The notes below the pieces were generated by a model. The model did no database searches. It was not told the origin of the DNA and worked only from the letters and a program-made list of their open reading frames with translations. A stretch of 14,177 nt of DNA, taken from contig DGWH01000099.1 in assembly GCA_002395225.1 (NCBI GenBank), forward strand, positions 1-14,177. The letters run 5' to 3'. Positions within the stretch are counted from its first letter, which is position 1. Every line of letters starts with the position of its first letter. The position numbers and the translations under genes were made by a program. Source of the stretch: Christensenella sp. UBA4263 (GTDB lineage Bacteria > Bacillota > Clostridia > Christensenellales > Aristaeellaceae). Of this stretch, positions 6,283 through 14,177 are shown in pieces.

Positions 6283-6771
6283 ATGAAATATCATGTGATA
6301 GATGTCTGCCATCATATGATAAACTATAGCAATGAAAAAGAGTGTGGCGTTTCGAATCTTAAGCTCCAAAAACTGTTATATTTTACGCAGGCGTATTTTT
6401 TGATTACGAAACGGGAAGCTTGCTTTGGTGAGCGAATAGAAGCTTGGGATTTGGGACCGGTGGTTCCAGTTGCCTATCGTGAATACAAGCAATTTGGAAG
6501 CAGCAGTATTCCTACGATTACTTATGTAATCGAAAAAGACACTGACAATATTTGGAATTCCAAAATAGTTTCGTTTCATGATGTGATGATTTCATCGGAA
6601 GATAAAACATTAATAGATTCTGTGGTGGACAAATTCTCTGAATATTCTGCTTCGGACCTCGTTGAATTGACACATAGACAGAAGCCGTGGTCAGATGCGT
6701 ATGTTCCATATAAAAATAACGAAATGACAATAAAAGCTATCGAGGAATACTTCGATGCAAAATTCGCTTGA
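6283..6771 (+). CDS. Panacea-family (SocA-like, DUF4065) antitoxin (162 aa)
   Basis: The protein has the family's conserved blocks: VSNLKLQKLLYFTQAYFL near residues 23-40, EAWDLGPVVPVAYREYKQFG near 53-72, and DLVELTHRQKPWSDAY near 125-140. Panacea proteins are antitoxins found with many unrelated toxins; the founding relative SocA acts as a protease adaptor. I chose the ATG at 6283 because AGGAGG lies at 6271-6276. A TTG 27 bases upstream is open but precedes that site. A downstream toxin-like frame starts 17 bases before this gene's stop. The antitoxin itself shows no defect. Confidence 0.9.
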   Translation: MKYHVIDVCHHMINYSNEKECGVSNLKLQKLLYFTQAYFLITKREACFGERIEAWDLGPVVPVAYREYKQFGSSSIPTITYVIEKDTDNIWNSKIVSFHDVMISSEDKTLIDSVVDKFSEYSASDLVELTHRQKPWSDAYVPYKNNEMTIKAIEEYFDAKFA

Positions 6772-7200
6772 TGAATTCGAAAAGGACGACAGTGGAAATC
6801 GAGCGTTTCCTACCGAATCTGCGAATAGAAAAATGAGGCCAAAAGACAATTGCGGGATGTTTATCAGCCGCTAACACTTGATGCAGATAAGTATAAACCG
6901 GAACGCACAGTAGACAGCATAGAAAGATACATCAGAGATAATTCGATTCAAAGAATTCTCTATTCGGAGATAAGCGCGTTTATTGTTGGCCTGAGTGAAA
7001 ATGAAAGGGCAACAGTATCAACAAATCTCGATAGGTTGGTTTCATATGTTCTGGATAATGCTATCAGCACGGATATACAGAAAATAATCATTAAGATTTA
7101 TGATCATTTCAACTCAACTTGATTCGGCTTGAAAATGCAAAAGCAGCATCGGATAAAGCAATTACGGAATTCATTGTGGATGAGAAGGAAAAGCTTCATC
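6755..7200 (+). pseudogene. Panacea-associated toxin-like gene, two frameshifts and missing C-terminus
   Basis: The ATG at 6755 overlaps the antitoxin gene and reads MQNSLDEFEKDD before a stop at 6872. The next frame (open from about 6829 to 7122) reads VYQPLTLDADKYKPERTVDS and SIERYIRDNSIQRILYSEIS, ending YDHFNST. A third frame then gives IRLENAKAASDKAITEFIVD. The order and style match a class of small proteins I associate with Panacea antitoxins, which have a soluble N-terminal part and end in membrane helices. Here the frame changes near 6840 and 7118, and no membrane segment follows, so the toxin is dead. The family assignment comes from memory of similar proteins and needs a search. Confidence 0.6.
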
Positions 7201-7519
7201 CATTCGATATTTTAGCAAAGATCTGCCCAGAAAAGCTGATGAATCAAAGCTATACAGATCACATGCGCACACAACGAGTAAGTTTTCAGCGTCCTGCGAT
7301 AATCTGCAAAAAGAAGATCTAAAGAGTGAGTGTGTTAAGAAAGTAATGTATAGGTTGGTTAGGCTGTTGGAACGTTGATGCGCATGGCGTGCTCAGCCGT
7401 GGAAAAACAGATATGAGCTGGTGGGGGCCATGTGAATTCCCTCGGCGGGTGTGGACCACAATAAGACAAGTCCGCGAATGAATACGAGTGCTTGAATTGC
7501 AATGAGTTGAAGCAATAGA
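7201..7519. other. No recognisable gene
   Basis: The last toxin-frame piece stays open to 7322 (AKICPEKLMNQSYTDHMRTQ) but no longer resembles anything I know. From 7323 to the promoter there is no convincing start plus ribosome binding site on either strand. Long minus-strand frames here run antisense to the next gene. I see no tRNA or clear RNA fold. Confidence 0.5.
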
Positions 7520-7548
7520 CTGACAATTGGGAAATTTGGTTGTATGGT
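7520..7548 (+). promoter_or_regulatory. Probable promoter of the SEC-C/HTH operon
   Basis: CTGACA and TATGGT lie 17 bases apart, and the start codon of the SEC-C gene is 46 bases downstream of the -10. An overlapping TATGAT at 7546-7551 is a possible alternative -10. Confidence 0.5.
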
Positions 7549-7594
7549 ATGATGTACAATTGCTTGAAATATAACGACTGAAAGGAATAAGACG

Positions 7595-8599
7595 ATGGAC
7601 AGAAACAAACAATACCCGGCAGAGTTGTTTACCTGGCTGATTATCCTGATGCAGATGCCCGTACTTTACTACGGGACGATTCCCATCAGTGACCTTTACC
7701 GAATTTTTCAGAGTGGAAAGGACAGAATACCCGGGCGGGATGGAGCGCCTGGTGTTGCAGAGATTGGTGAATCCGAATTTCAGGAACTGCTGCGAGGCAT
7801 CATTGCGATGAGAAGCATACCGGGCATCGCCGGGACTCCCGGAGCGGAGGCGGCTGGTCTGACCTGCTGGATTGACGGGGATGAGGTGGTGGCCATTTCC
7901 AATGCAGATGACCTGAAGGCAATCCGGGCGGAGAAAAAGAAGTGGAAGGTGTCGACACGTATCCTGAACTATGATGAGGTTATGCAGGTCATCACGAAAG
8001 GGTATATTGAAACACCGGAGAGCAGACAGCTGGAAACTTATCTGAAAGAGAAGTGGCAGAAGAGTGAGACGGAAGCGGTGACCATTATCCGTCATCTGGC
8101 AATCGGATTCAGAACCGGAGATGATTTTGTTGTCGGCCTCAATGAACTGAGCCGCGCACTGGGAGCGAATATCCCGGAAAAGGCAGTGACAATGGATGAA
8201 CTGAATGAGATGGTCAGTCTTGTCATGAACCTGTATCATGTGACGGGGCAGATGGACAGGGGCGGCTGGGCGCCTGCTGAGCTGGCAAAACAAAGATACG
8301 GCACAGTGCCCCATATTGAACTGGGGCCGGACGGAATGCCGAAAGGGCCCCTTCCGGAAGGTGTCGTACTGGTTCCCGGAAGCACGGTTTCTGCCGCATT
8401 CATGCAGGAACACGGAGATGAGCTGCGCAGGGCAGGCGTGAACTTCGACGTTAACGCATCAGCGTCCAGGTACGCAGGGAAAGTCGTTACACCGGAGAGA
8501 ACGGTGCAGCGCGGCAGGCCGAGAAAGGTCTATCCGAATGATCCGTGTCCCTGTGGCAGCGGAAGGAAGTTCAGGGATTGTCATGGACGGGGGAAATAG
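7595..8599 (+). CDS. SEC-C motif protein of unknown function (334 aa)
   Basis: The C-terminus is a textbook SEC-C zinc motif, DPCPCGSGRKFRDCHG, with ligands Cys318, Cys320, Cys329 and His330. It is preceded by a basic PERTVQRGRPRKVYP linker. SEC-C modules bind zinc and, in SecA, mediate contacts with SecB and ribosomes; elsewhere they are tail modules on many unrelated proteins. The first 310 residues match no domain I recognise; they begin with a hydrophobic stretch (AELFTWLIILMQMPVLYYG), which is not a clear signal peptide. AAAGGA precedes the ATG. The next gene starts 15 bases after the stop, with its ribosome binding site in the gap, so the two form an operon. Codon use and frame look clean, unlike the neighbouring relics. 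Confidence 0.85.
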   Translation: MDRNKQYPAELFTWLIILMQMPVLYYGTIPISDLYRIFQSGKDRIPGRDGAPGVAEIGESEFQELLRGIIAMRSIPGIAGTPGAEAAGLTCWIDGDEVVAISNADDLKAIRAEKKKWKVSTRILNYDEVMQVITKGYIETPESRQLETYLKEKWQKSETEAVTIIRHLAIGFRTGDDFVVGLNELSRALGANIPEKAVTMDELNEMVSLVMNLYHVTGQMDRGGWAPAELAKQRYGTVPHIELGPDGMPKGPLPEGVVLVPGSTVSAAFMQEHGDELRRAGVNFDVNASASRYAGKVVTPERTVQRGRPRKVYPNDPCPCGSGRKFRDCHGRGK

Positions 8600-8614
8600 G
8601 TGGAGGAAGAGAAC

Positions 8615-9763
8615 ATGGACGAGAAGACGGCGAAAACAGGGCGGGAGACAGTGGAAACGGGTACAAAAGAAGAGGTCGACTCGATTCAGGAGTCCCTTGT
8701 CCGGGATGTCTGCGAATTCTATGGCAGGCAGTATGAAGAGGGAGACCGTGGACAGCCTTCCATGCGGGCAGCTGCAGAGAAATTCGGCATCAGTGCCATG
8801 AAGGTGAAAAAAATCCTGGTAACAGGCGGGCTGTTCCAGACAGAGACGACGGATGAGATTCAGAGACTGTATGCAAATGGACTGACGGTGAAGCAGATTT
8901 CGGAAATAAAGAACATCTCGGTATCGAACGTGAACTCTTACCTGCCATATGAAAAGGTCATCTATAACCTGGACGTTCGAAATGAAGAGGCGGTTAAGGC
9001 GCTTGAATGGCGGCATAGACAGGCGAACCGCATGATTGGCCGGCCGTCAAAAGAACTTCAGCGGATTTTTGCCGGAGCGCTGGATGAATTCTTGGCGATA
9101 TATGACCAGCCGATGGCGGTACGGTTAGCGGCCTATACAGCTCGGGATGGCACGGGGATATTGCTGCATTTTCTGAGGCGGTATGGATTCGCTGCCAATG
9201 TTCCGGCAGGGATCCCGCTTGAGCAGTATATCGCCTCAGCAGAGGGGCATGTGTTCATGTATGGCAATGAGGATGGAACGGAAGTGGACGGCATCCTGAT
9301 CCGGGAAGACGGGGAAGAGCGGAAGGAAACGATTCTGCGGATGCTGGCACAGATTTACTGCCGGAGATATGAAGCGGACGGGGGATTCTTCTATCGGAAT
9401 TTCTGCGGAGACGGGGATGCGCTGGAGCAGGAAATCATGCGGAAGGGGTATTCTATCTGGTCGGGATATATCGCACAGAGGATGGTTGATACAGTCCTGA
9501 AAAGGGAAGCCGCCGGAACGGTTGTCGAGGAAGATGTGAAAGAGGTGATCCTGACGGGAGATGAATCGGCGATGAGCTGGATTCTGCTGAGCGGCGGCAG
9601 TGACAAACTGAAAGGCGTATGTGCCTGGGTCAGGTCCCATGGGGATGATATTCACATCGACCGTGAGTTCATCCGTCGACTGGGAAGCCTGTTTCTGATC
9701 GAATCCGGTCAGCTCCGGCTGGAAGAACTGCGCAGGAGAACGGGAAGTTCTGAAAAGAAATAG
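8615..9763 (+). CDS. Protein with two helix-turn-helix segments, unknown function (382 aa)
   Basis: Residues about 50-72 (MRAAAEKFGISAMKVKKIL) and about 80-105 (NGLTVKQISEIKNISVSNVN) both look like helix-turn-helix units of the type that choose DNA sites. After a basic linker (RHRQANRMIGRPSKELQRI) comes a 250-residue region with no recognised domain; it includes QEIMRKGYSIWSGYIAQRMV and ends in a highly charged tail. I chose ATG 8615 because GGAGG sits eight bases upstream; a GTG at 8600 is in frame but overlaps that site. It is co-transcribed with the SEC-C gene. It could be the regulator or the DNA-targeting partner of that protein. No catalytic motif is apparent. Confidence 0.8.
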   Translation: MDEKTAKTGRETVETGTKEEVDSIQESLVRDVCEFYGRQYEEGDRGQPSMRAAAEKFGISAMKVKKILVTGGLFQTETTDEIQRLYANGLTVKQISEIKNISVSNVNSYLPYEKVIYNLDVRNEEAVKALEWRHRQANRMIGRPSKELQRIFAGALDEFLAIYDQPMAVRLAAYTARDGTGILLHFLRRYGFAANVPAGIPLEQYIASAEGHVFMYGNEDGTEVDGILIREDGEERKETILRMLAQIYCRRYEADGGFFYRNFCGDGDALEQEIMRKGYSIWSGYIAQRMVDTVLKREAAGTVVEEDVKEVILTGDESAMSWILLSGGSDKLKGVCAWVRSHGDDIHIDREFIRRLGSLFLIESGQLRLEELRRRTGSSEKK

Positions 9764-9940
9764 GAAAAGAAGGAATGAGAGCGGTCAGAACCGGGATTCA
9801 GACGAAGATTGGTCCTTGCCGGGGATGGTTCCCGTTTTCCTGGAAACAGTCACCTGAATGCGCCCCGGTATACGTAAAATAAGGCGGTATCGAAATCAAT
9901 GGGAAAGATCGGCTGTCAATACGGAGGAGTTTCCTCTCCG

Positions 9941-11694
9941 TCACCGGCAGCCGGTCTTTTTCCATTGTGGTGCATGTTCCGGTGGGAAAATGCCAGGCTT
10001 TTCGAGAAAGAGTCTGTCTCTTGCAGTCTCGGAGGATGACCATCGTTTTCTCTTCAGTTCCTCAGATATGGCGGTCTGTTCACAGACATCAAACCAGTTT
10101 AAAATTCGGACAACAAATCGGGAAGCCATCCAGTCAAACAGCTTCGTGTTTAGTCTCATCGTCTTATTCGTCTTTTTGCCCTCCGTCATCTCCCCGGATG
10201 CACACGCATCCCTGACGCAGAGAATTTCGTTCTCCGCATACTGGGAGATACACAGAGTGACAAATTGAACAAACATTCTCTCCTGCAGTGCTTCGGCGCT
10301 CCATCCCGCGCATTGGCCGGCATCCTGCAAAACACGCAGAAAGAAATCCCTGGGTTTTGTGCGTCGGCGGTACCAGATGAGCGCGTCGAAAGTGCGGATG
10401 TTCCGGTTTATAATGATCATGAAGATGCCGTGACATACAGGCCTTCTCAAACCCTTCATCCGTGAAGGTGCCCTTTGCATTTCCGGCTTTATCGCAGGGG
10501 ATTCTGCAACAATTCTGAACGAGATCCCGAACCGGTTTTTTAAGGCGTCCATGCAGATGCCTTTTCCGATTTCTTCTTTCGCTCCCATCAACATCTCTTT
10601 CAGTGCAGCATCTTCATTCATCTTCCGCTGTGCGCTGGCGAAAAAGTGCAGGTACACGGTCCGAGTGCTGTCCCTGTCCCCTCCGCTTTGAGTCCTTTGG
10701 ATTGGCTGGCACAGGTGCGTGTCCCTCAACTGTCCTTTTCACAGGCACTGTGACGTCGTGAATATCCGGATCGAAAGGACAGTGCGGGGGGATTTTTCAG
10801 TGAGGGAAGGTTCTTATTTGGCGCATCTCTGACCCAGTCAGCATCAGACTTGCCCGGGGGAATGAAATCATATTCTTGCCCGAACATCTCACCCAGGCAG
10901 CTTTCCAAATTGTCGCTGTTGTCGCTGACCAGAGTGACCTTATTGACGCCAAAAGTTTTCAGCTCATTCAGAACCTGTCGGATGGCAGCTACGTCAGGGG
11001 TGTTTCCCGGAAGCTTTGTAAACCAGAACGGCATCTTTGTCTTCAGGAAAAAACACACGAGATATCTGACAGATGCCAGTGTCTCGCCGTCTTTATTAAT
11101 CCCAGGCTGCAAGAGCCCGCTCTTTTGCAGAAGAACGGAACAGGAGATGTTTGTGCCGCAATCAAATGCAAGACAGATTCCGACTTCTCCCTCCCGCCCT
11201 AACCGGGCTTTGAAGAAGGAGCGCTGAAGCGCCACATCCTTGCCGATCTCAGTGAACAGACCGTGACAGATCTCCTCGCTGATTCCATCCTCACAGGGGA
11301 GCGGGTGACTGTACTTCCACTCTTCGATTCCCGCCAAAGTGTGTGACGGTGTGCACACAATGTACCGCACTATGGAGAGAATCTTTCTGGCGGTTGGCTC
11401 GTTGGCTGCCGCATAGACATTCTGGTCAACACCGCTTGTAACGGCCATGTGATCAATAATGTCCATCATCTGTACCTGATTCCTGGTGACAGTCACTTCA
11501 CCGTTGGGGCCGTTCTGTACAACATTCATATCGACAAACTTACGATGCGGTCTTGTGCTGATGATCTCCCCGTCCTTGCTTGTCTTCATTCCGATGAGCT
11601 TTGAACTGTTCGTTACAGTACACTTGTTCTCCTGACTATAGTGGCCCTGTTCCTCAATGACATAAATGTTCCTGTTCCTCTGTACCTTTTCCAC
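9941..11694 (-). pseudogene. IS4-superfamily transposase, frameshifted and missing its catalytic Glu
   Basis: Two minus-strand frames (11694-10726, then 10729-9941) form one transposase. The first has RNRNIYVIEEQGHYSQENK, FFLKTKMPFWFTKLPGNTPD and LNELKTFGVNKVTLVSDN, with the second catalytic aspartate in VSDN. It loses register at about 10760. The second resumes with VYLHFFASAQRKMNEDAA, then FMIIINRNIRTFDALIWYRR, RRTKPRDFFLRVLQDAG and QFVTLCISQYAENE. In the IS4 YREK signature Y-x2-R-x3-E-x6-K, the glutamate is replaced by arginine (YRRRTKPRDFF) and the lysine is displaced by an inserted leucine. Weaker similarity (YRKTIYGKNHDSGSG) continues upstream to about 11750. The ends of the element are not evident. 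Programmed frameshifting is unlikely given the number of lesions. Confidence 0.8.
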
Positions 11695-11760
11695 TTTTCC
11701 ACTGCCCGAATCGTGATTTTTTCCGTATATGGTCTTCCTATAAAAGCACCCCCCTGTTCT

Positions 11761-12114
11761 TCAAATTACGAGTGTATAACCGCTAATGTAAAAAACTCGA
11801 AACTGTCAAGAAGAAAAGCTGTTTATTGAAAGGACGTCGTTTCTGACGGATTCGATTGCCGTTTTGAGTGGATGCCTGAACACGCAGAAGTTCAATGGAA
11901 AGAGAAAACCATAGGTTAAGTGAACCTGGTTCTTCTCCCGGACTTCATGGGCTATTTCACGCATCAATGCTGAAAAGATGGCGGTTCGGAACATAAAAAG
12001 AACGGCATGTATCCGTTGCAAATGTAAAAAATGGTATGAAAATTTGTAAAATACATATTTACAGAAACCTCGGGCTGTGATATCATGCGTCATGAAAGGA
12101 CTGGCCCGGCACGC
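11761..12114. other. No recognisable gene
   Basis: Between the transposase relic and the next hairpin repeats I find no gene with a start, ribosome binding site and recognisable product. A 95-codon minus-strand frame (12093-11806) lacks a ribosome binding site and does not resemble a known protein. The stretch around 12040-12060 is AT-rich. Confidence 0.5.
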
Positions 12115-12440
12115 TTACGACGGCAATCTGATGTGAGCACTGGAAAAGCAGCGGCAGTCCGTAAGGAACCAGCCCTGATCAAAAGAAGGCAGCTGATCAA
12201 GTCTGAGGCATGGCAAAGCGAGGGTAGAAAACCGGAAGAAGAAAGCATGTAAAGGAGCTGCGCTGTCGCGCAGAGACAGTTTGTCGAATCTACGACTCGG
12301 ACAAAGCAATTCCGTCAGAGACCGGAATTGAGGCGGAGATGTGTCAAATCTGGGTCTTTCTGATGATGCCCCGGCAGAAGAACGGCCTGGAGAATTTGGC
12401 ATGCAGCCGCGGTACTTTGACCAAAATGAGTATTGAATGC
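12115..12440 (+). repeat. Two further IS21-type ends in tandem (copies f and a)
   Basis: At 12115-12190, a block ending GATGTGAGCACTGGAAAAGC matches the inner unit and istA start of copy d. Its GTG frame (12133-12252) reads VSTGKAAAVRKEPALIKRRQ, similar to the istA N-terminus of copy b. It is followed at 12253 by AGGAGCTGCGCTGTCGCGCA, the outer unit, with the hairpin CTGCGC-TGTC-GCGCAG (12258-12273) and TTTGTCGAAT. A diverged inner unit lies near 12406 (CGCGGTACTTTGACCAAAA, then TGAGTATTGAA). All are in plus orientation and decayed. A similar TGACCAAAGATGAGT string at 12541-12555 may be one more trace. Confidence 0.5.
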
Positions 12441-12573
12441 AATGGGGATGCAAGACCAAACTTCAGTTGATAAAGATGTGTCTTTGTTGCACCACGGCAG
12501 ATCGACCAATTCAGGCGGCTGACAAAGCGGGTCGCGCAAATGACCAAAGATGAGTCGTGAGGAGGATGAAGCC

Positions 12574-13749
12574 ATGTACACATACGATGAATTGTTTGAC
12601 CAACGCAGCGTCGTTGCTGCAAGACTTGAAGGCATACTGAATGAAAGGCAGATCACTAAAACACAACTGTGCAAAGAAACAGGCGTTTCCCGCCCGACAA
12701 TCGACAAAGTGCTCTCCGGGGCCATCAGCAGTAAAGCCAACTTTGATAAGCACCTTCGAAAGATTCTTGAATATCTGCAATTGACGCCTGACATGCTAAT
12801 GGGCATATCAGCTGTGCGGTCTAATCAGATTCGGAGGTTCAGGAATTTGCTGAGGAAAAAGATTGAAGATTTTGCTTCCGCCACTGGAATTGATGTCGAA
12901 AGACTTAAAGCGATTGAAGCCGGGGAGGAAGCGACGCCTGCTGAACTGCGTGATATTGCATTGTCTTTGTATACAGGAACGCGGTGCATCATGGGAGATT
13001 GGTTTTTTGAACCACAGATTGCCACATTAAATGATTTTCTGCTTGAGAATAATGAAGTATTCAACTCGTGCGGGTACTGGGGGCATATAGGTATTTTGCC
13101 TGCCGGAACAAATGAACATATCTGGTTTCCCATTACAGAAAGTGTGCACAGGCTGATTTATCAGCAGATTTATCACATGAAGCGGATTGTGGTTCCCTGC
13201 ATGAACAATAAGGTATTGCTGCTGAATCTGGATAATATCAAGCAGGTGCTTTTTCTGGATGATGCCTGTGATGAACCGGGATTTACAAACTGGGATTCAT
13301 CTGTCGACTGTGGAAATTACCCGCTGGTGATCTATGAAGCGTTGGAGGATTTTCTGTTTGATGAAGCGGAAGCAGGGGTGGAGCAGATGTCTGCCGCCTT
13401 CAGAGAAGTTATGGAACGTATTGCCGCAGAAGAAGGGTGGAATGAAGAGTCCGTAATGGAGAAACAGCAGACAATTGTCTGGTACCGGGATGGGAAGAAA
13501 AGCTATACAAGCATGATTTCAGATGGTGATTCCTCTCTTATATCCGAAATCGAAACGCTTTATGAATTTGAAGACGACCAGTTTTCAGAAGACTATCTTG
13601 AGTATGATGAGGAATGTGGGGCTGAAATCATGATCAACATGAAAGAAGTCTCGTTGGTTGAACTTCCTCTGGTTCAGGTGGAAGAAGCGATTTGTCATTC
13701 CCGGGAAACAGATAATGATTTGTTGAATGAAGAAAGCAAAGATGATTGA
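12574..13749 (+). CDS. XRE-type helix-turn-helix protein with a second HTH-like segment, unknown function (391 aa)
   Basis: Residues about 16-70 form an XRE/Cro-type helix-turn-helix (LNERQITKTQLCKETGVSRP, TIDKVLSGAISSKANFDKHL). A second, similar unit at about 88-135 (RNLLRKKIEDFASATGIDVE, RLKAIEAGEEATPAELRDI) suggests a tandem DNA-binding head. The remaining 255 residues are acidic, especially near the C-terminus, and I recognise no enzyme motif. The region MGDWFFEPQIATLND to GYWGHIGILPAGTNEHIWFP looks like a compact beta-rich sensor or interaction domain. I chose ATG 12574 because GAGGAGG lies eight bases upstream; an in-frame ATG at 12550 precedes that site. The gene stands alone. It could be a stress or defence regulator; nothing proves this. 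Confidence 0.8.
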   Translation: MYTYDELFDQRSVVAARLEGILNERQITKTQLCKETGVSRPTIDKVLSGAISSKANFDKHLRKILEYLQLTPDMLMGISAVRSNQIRRFRNLLRKKIEDFASATGIDVERLKAIEAGEEATPAELRDIALSLYTGTRCIMGDWFFEPQIATLNDFLLENNEVFNSCGYWGHIGILPAGTNEHIWFPITESVHRLIYQQIYHMKRIVVPCMNNKVLLLNLDNIKQVLFLDDACDEPGFTNWDSSVDCGNYPLVIYEALEDFLFDEAEAGVEQMSAAFREVMERIAAEEGWNEESVMEKQQTIVWYRDGKKSYTSMISDGDSSLISEIETLYEFEDDQFSEDYLEYDEECGAEIMINMKEVSLVELPLVQVEEAICHSRETDNDLLNEESKDD

Positions 13750-13861
13750 CCGGCGAATCTCCGAATGAAAAAAGAATGGAACATTAGTTCAGACGAAGAT
13801 GGAATGATTATCAGATATGAAGATACAGGGCGGGGATTAATTCCTTCCTGCAGAAAAGGAC

Positions 13862-13900
13862 AAAAAAATAGCCCGCGTTCGGTTTAATGAACGCAGGCTA
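13862..13900 (-). terminator. Strong stem-loop terminator (minus strand), possibly bidirectional
   Basis: TAGCCCGCGTTC (13869-13880) pairs with GAACGCAGGCTA (13889-13900): 11 of 12 positions match, around an 8-base loop. The run of seven A residues at 13862-13868 gives a U-run on the minus strand. On the plus strand it sits 120 bases after the preceding gene and may end that transcript less efficiently. No minus-strand gene is seen to its right within the window. Confidence 0.65.
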
Positions 13901-14020
13901 TGTAGTATTCAGCTCAGCTTCAGGATTCAAGGTTCACAGGTTCGTATTTCTCCTAAGCTGCCCAAAATTCAGTTTTAAAGTCGTTTTTCGTAATTATTTT
14001 TTGTATTTAGGCTTTAAATA

Positions 14021-14049
14021 TTGATTTCTCAATGGGTTCATGCTATCAT
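14021..14049 (+). promoter_or_regulatory. Sigma-A-type promoter for the AAA ATPase gene
   Basis: TTGATT and TATCAT lie 17 bases apart, 36 bases before the start codon. The leader has AAGGAGGTGG five bases before the ATG, an unusually strong ribosome binding site. Confidence 0.65.
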
Positions 14050-14085
14050 TGGCATGAATGAGACCAGTTGAAGGAGGTGGCTATC

Positions 14086-14177
14086 ATGTTATGCCAGTTT
14101 TCATTCAGCAACTTCCGCTCCTATCGAGATGAAACCACATTCGATTTCCAGGCTGCGGCTCTTTCTGAGTTCAAGGA
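14086..14177 (+). CDS. AAA-family ATPase, N-terminus only (runs off the right edge)
   Basis: The first 30 codons read MLCQFSFSNFRSYRDETTFD, then FQAAALSEFKE. This F-x-N-F-[RK]-S-[FY]-x-[DE] opening is the typical first strand of AAA_15/AAA_21 (OLD/RecF-like) ATPases, which include many phage-defence ATPases often paired with a nuclease or RloB-like partner. The Walker A motif would lie just beyond the window edge, so ATP binding is inferred, not seen. A dedicated promoter and a strong ribosome binding site make this the first gene of its operon. Confidence 0.75.
   Translation, partial: MLCQFSFSNFRSYRDETTFDFQAAALSEFK

Noticed and set aside
5968..6369. Minus-strand frames across the tandem array with a repeating GTGVGNRWNDC-like pattern
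   Set aside because: The repeating peptide is produced by the DNA repeats. The frames cross the Panacea start on the opposite strand and lack ribosome binding sites.
7319..8413. A 364-codon minus-strand frame
   Set aside because: It runs antisense to the SEC-C gene, is rich in His and Ser as shadow frames are, and has no start context.
9842..9950. Inverted GGAG/CTCC sequence after the HTH gene as an operon terminator
   Set aside because: The stem around 9921-9940 is short and has no T-run. It lies near the end of the transposase relic, so I do not call it.
10726..10760. Programmed frameshift joining the two transposase frames
   Set aside because: The frames join through a stretch without recognisable family sequence, the catalytic Glu is also lost, and no slippery heptamer with a following fold stands out, so decay is the simpler reading.
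13767..13889. A 40-codon plus-strand frame (MKKEWNISSDEDGMII...)
   Set aside because: It has no ribosome binding site, and its 3' end runs through the terminator stem, so it is probably not translated.

Overview
The window reads as accessory DNA from a Gram-positive Bacillota, probably a gut or rumen Clostridia or Erysipelotrichia type. The reasons are the strong AGGAGG ribosome binding sites, the leftward cassette of large serine recombinases, a TP901-type tape-measure fragment, a Panacea antitoxin, and a DUF6718-like protein. I cannot name the species from sequence alone. The region is a mosaic of intact genes and decayed mobile elements. Several genes are broken by single-base frameshifts.

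Layout. 1-2706 (minus): three overlapping serine recombinase genes; the last runs off the left edge. They form one translationally coupled cassette, typical of an integrative element end. 2693-3670 (minus): a badly decayed IS21-family istA gene, followed by its hairpin-bearing terminal region. 3672-5051: a graveyard holding a small IS4-like scrap and a frameshifted phage tape-measure fragment. That fragment lies between two inverted copies of the same hairpin repeat, and one more copy lies to its right. 5080-5922: a RelB antitoxin gene with a good promoter, a broken and chimeric YoeB toxin, and a DUF6718-like gene. 5919-6222: a small truncated reading frame, a five-unit 22-bp tandem array and a terminator-like hairpin. 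6283-7200: an intact Panacea (SocA-like, DUF4065) antitoxin, overlapped by a toxin-like gene broken by two frameshifts.

7520-9763: a promoter and a clean two-gene operon, made of a SEC-C zinc-motif protein and a protein with two helix-turn-helix segments. Its function is unknown. 9941-11694 (minus): a degenerate IS4-superfamily transposase that has lost the glutamate of its YREK signature. 11761-12440: no intact gene, but further copies of the IS21-like terminal repeat. 12574-13749: a regulator-like protein with an XRE-type helix-turn-helix and a long unrecognised C-terminal part. 13862-13900: a terminator. 14021-14177: a strong promoter and the first 30 codons of an AAA-family ATPase that continues past the right edge.

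How it fits together. Both toxin-antitoxin loci keep an intact antitoxin and have lost the toxin. Repeated IS21-like ends are scattered through both halves and mark the joints between unrelated fragments, so these elements probably drove the assembly of the mosaic. The best candidates for something undescribed are the SEC-C/HTH operon, the double-HTH protein at 12574, the system that begins at 14086, and the family of solo IS21-like ends.
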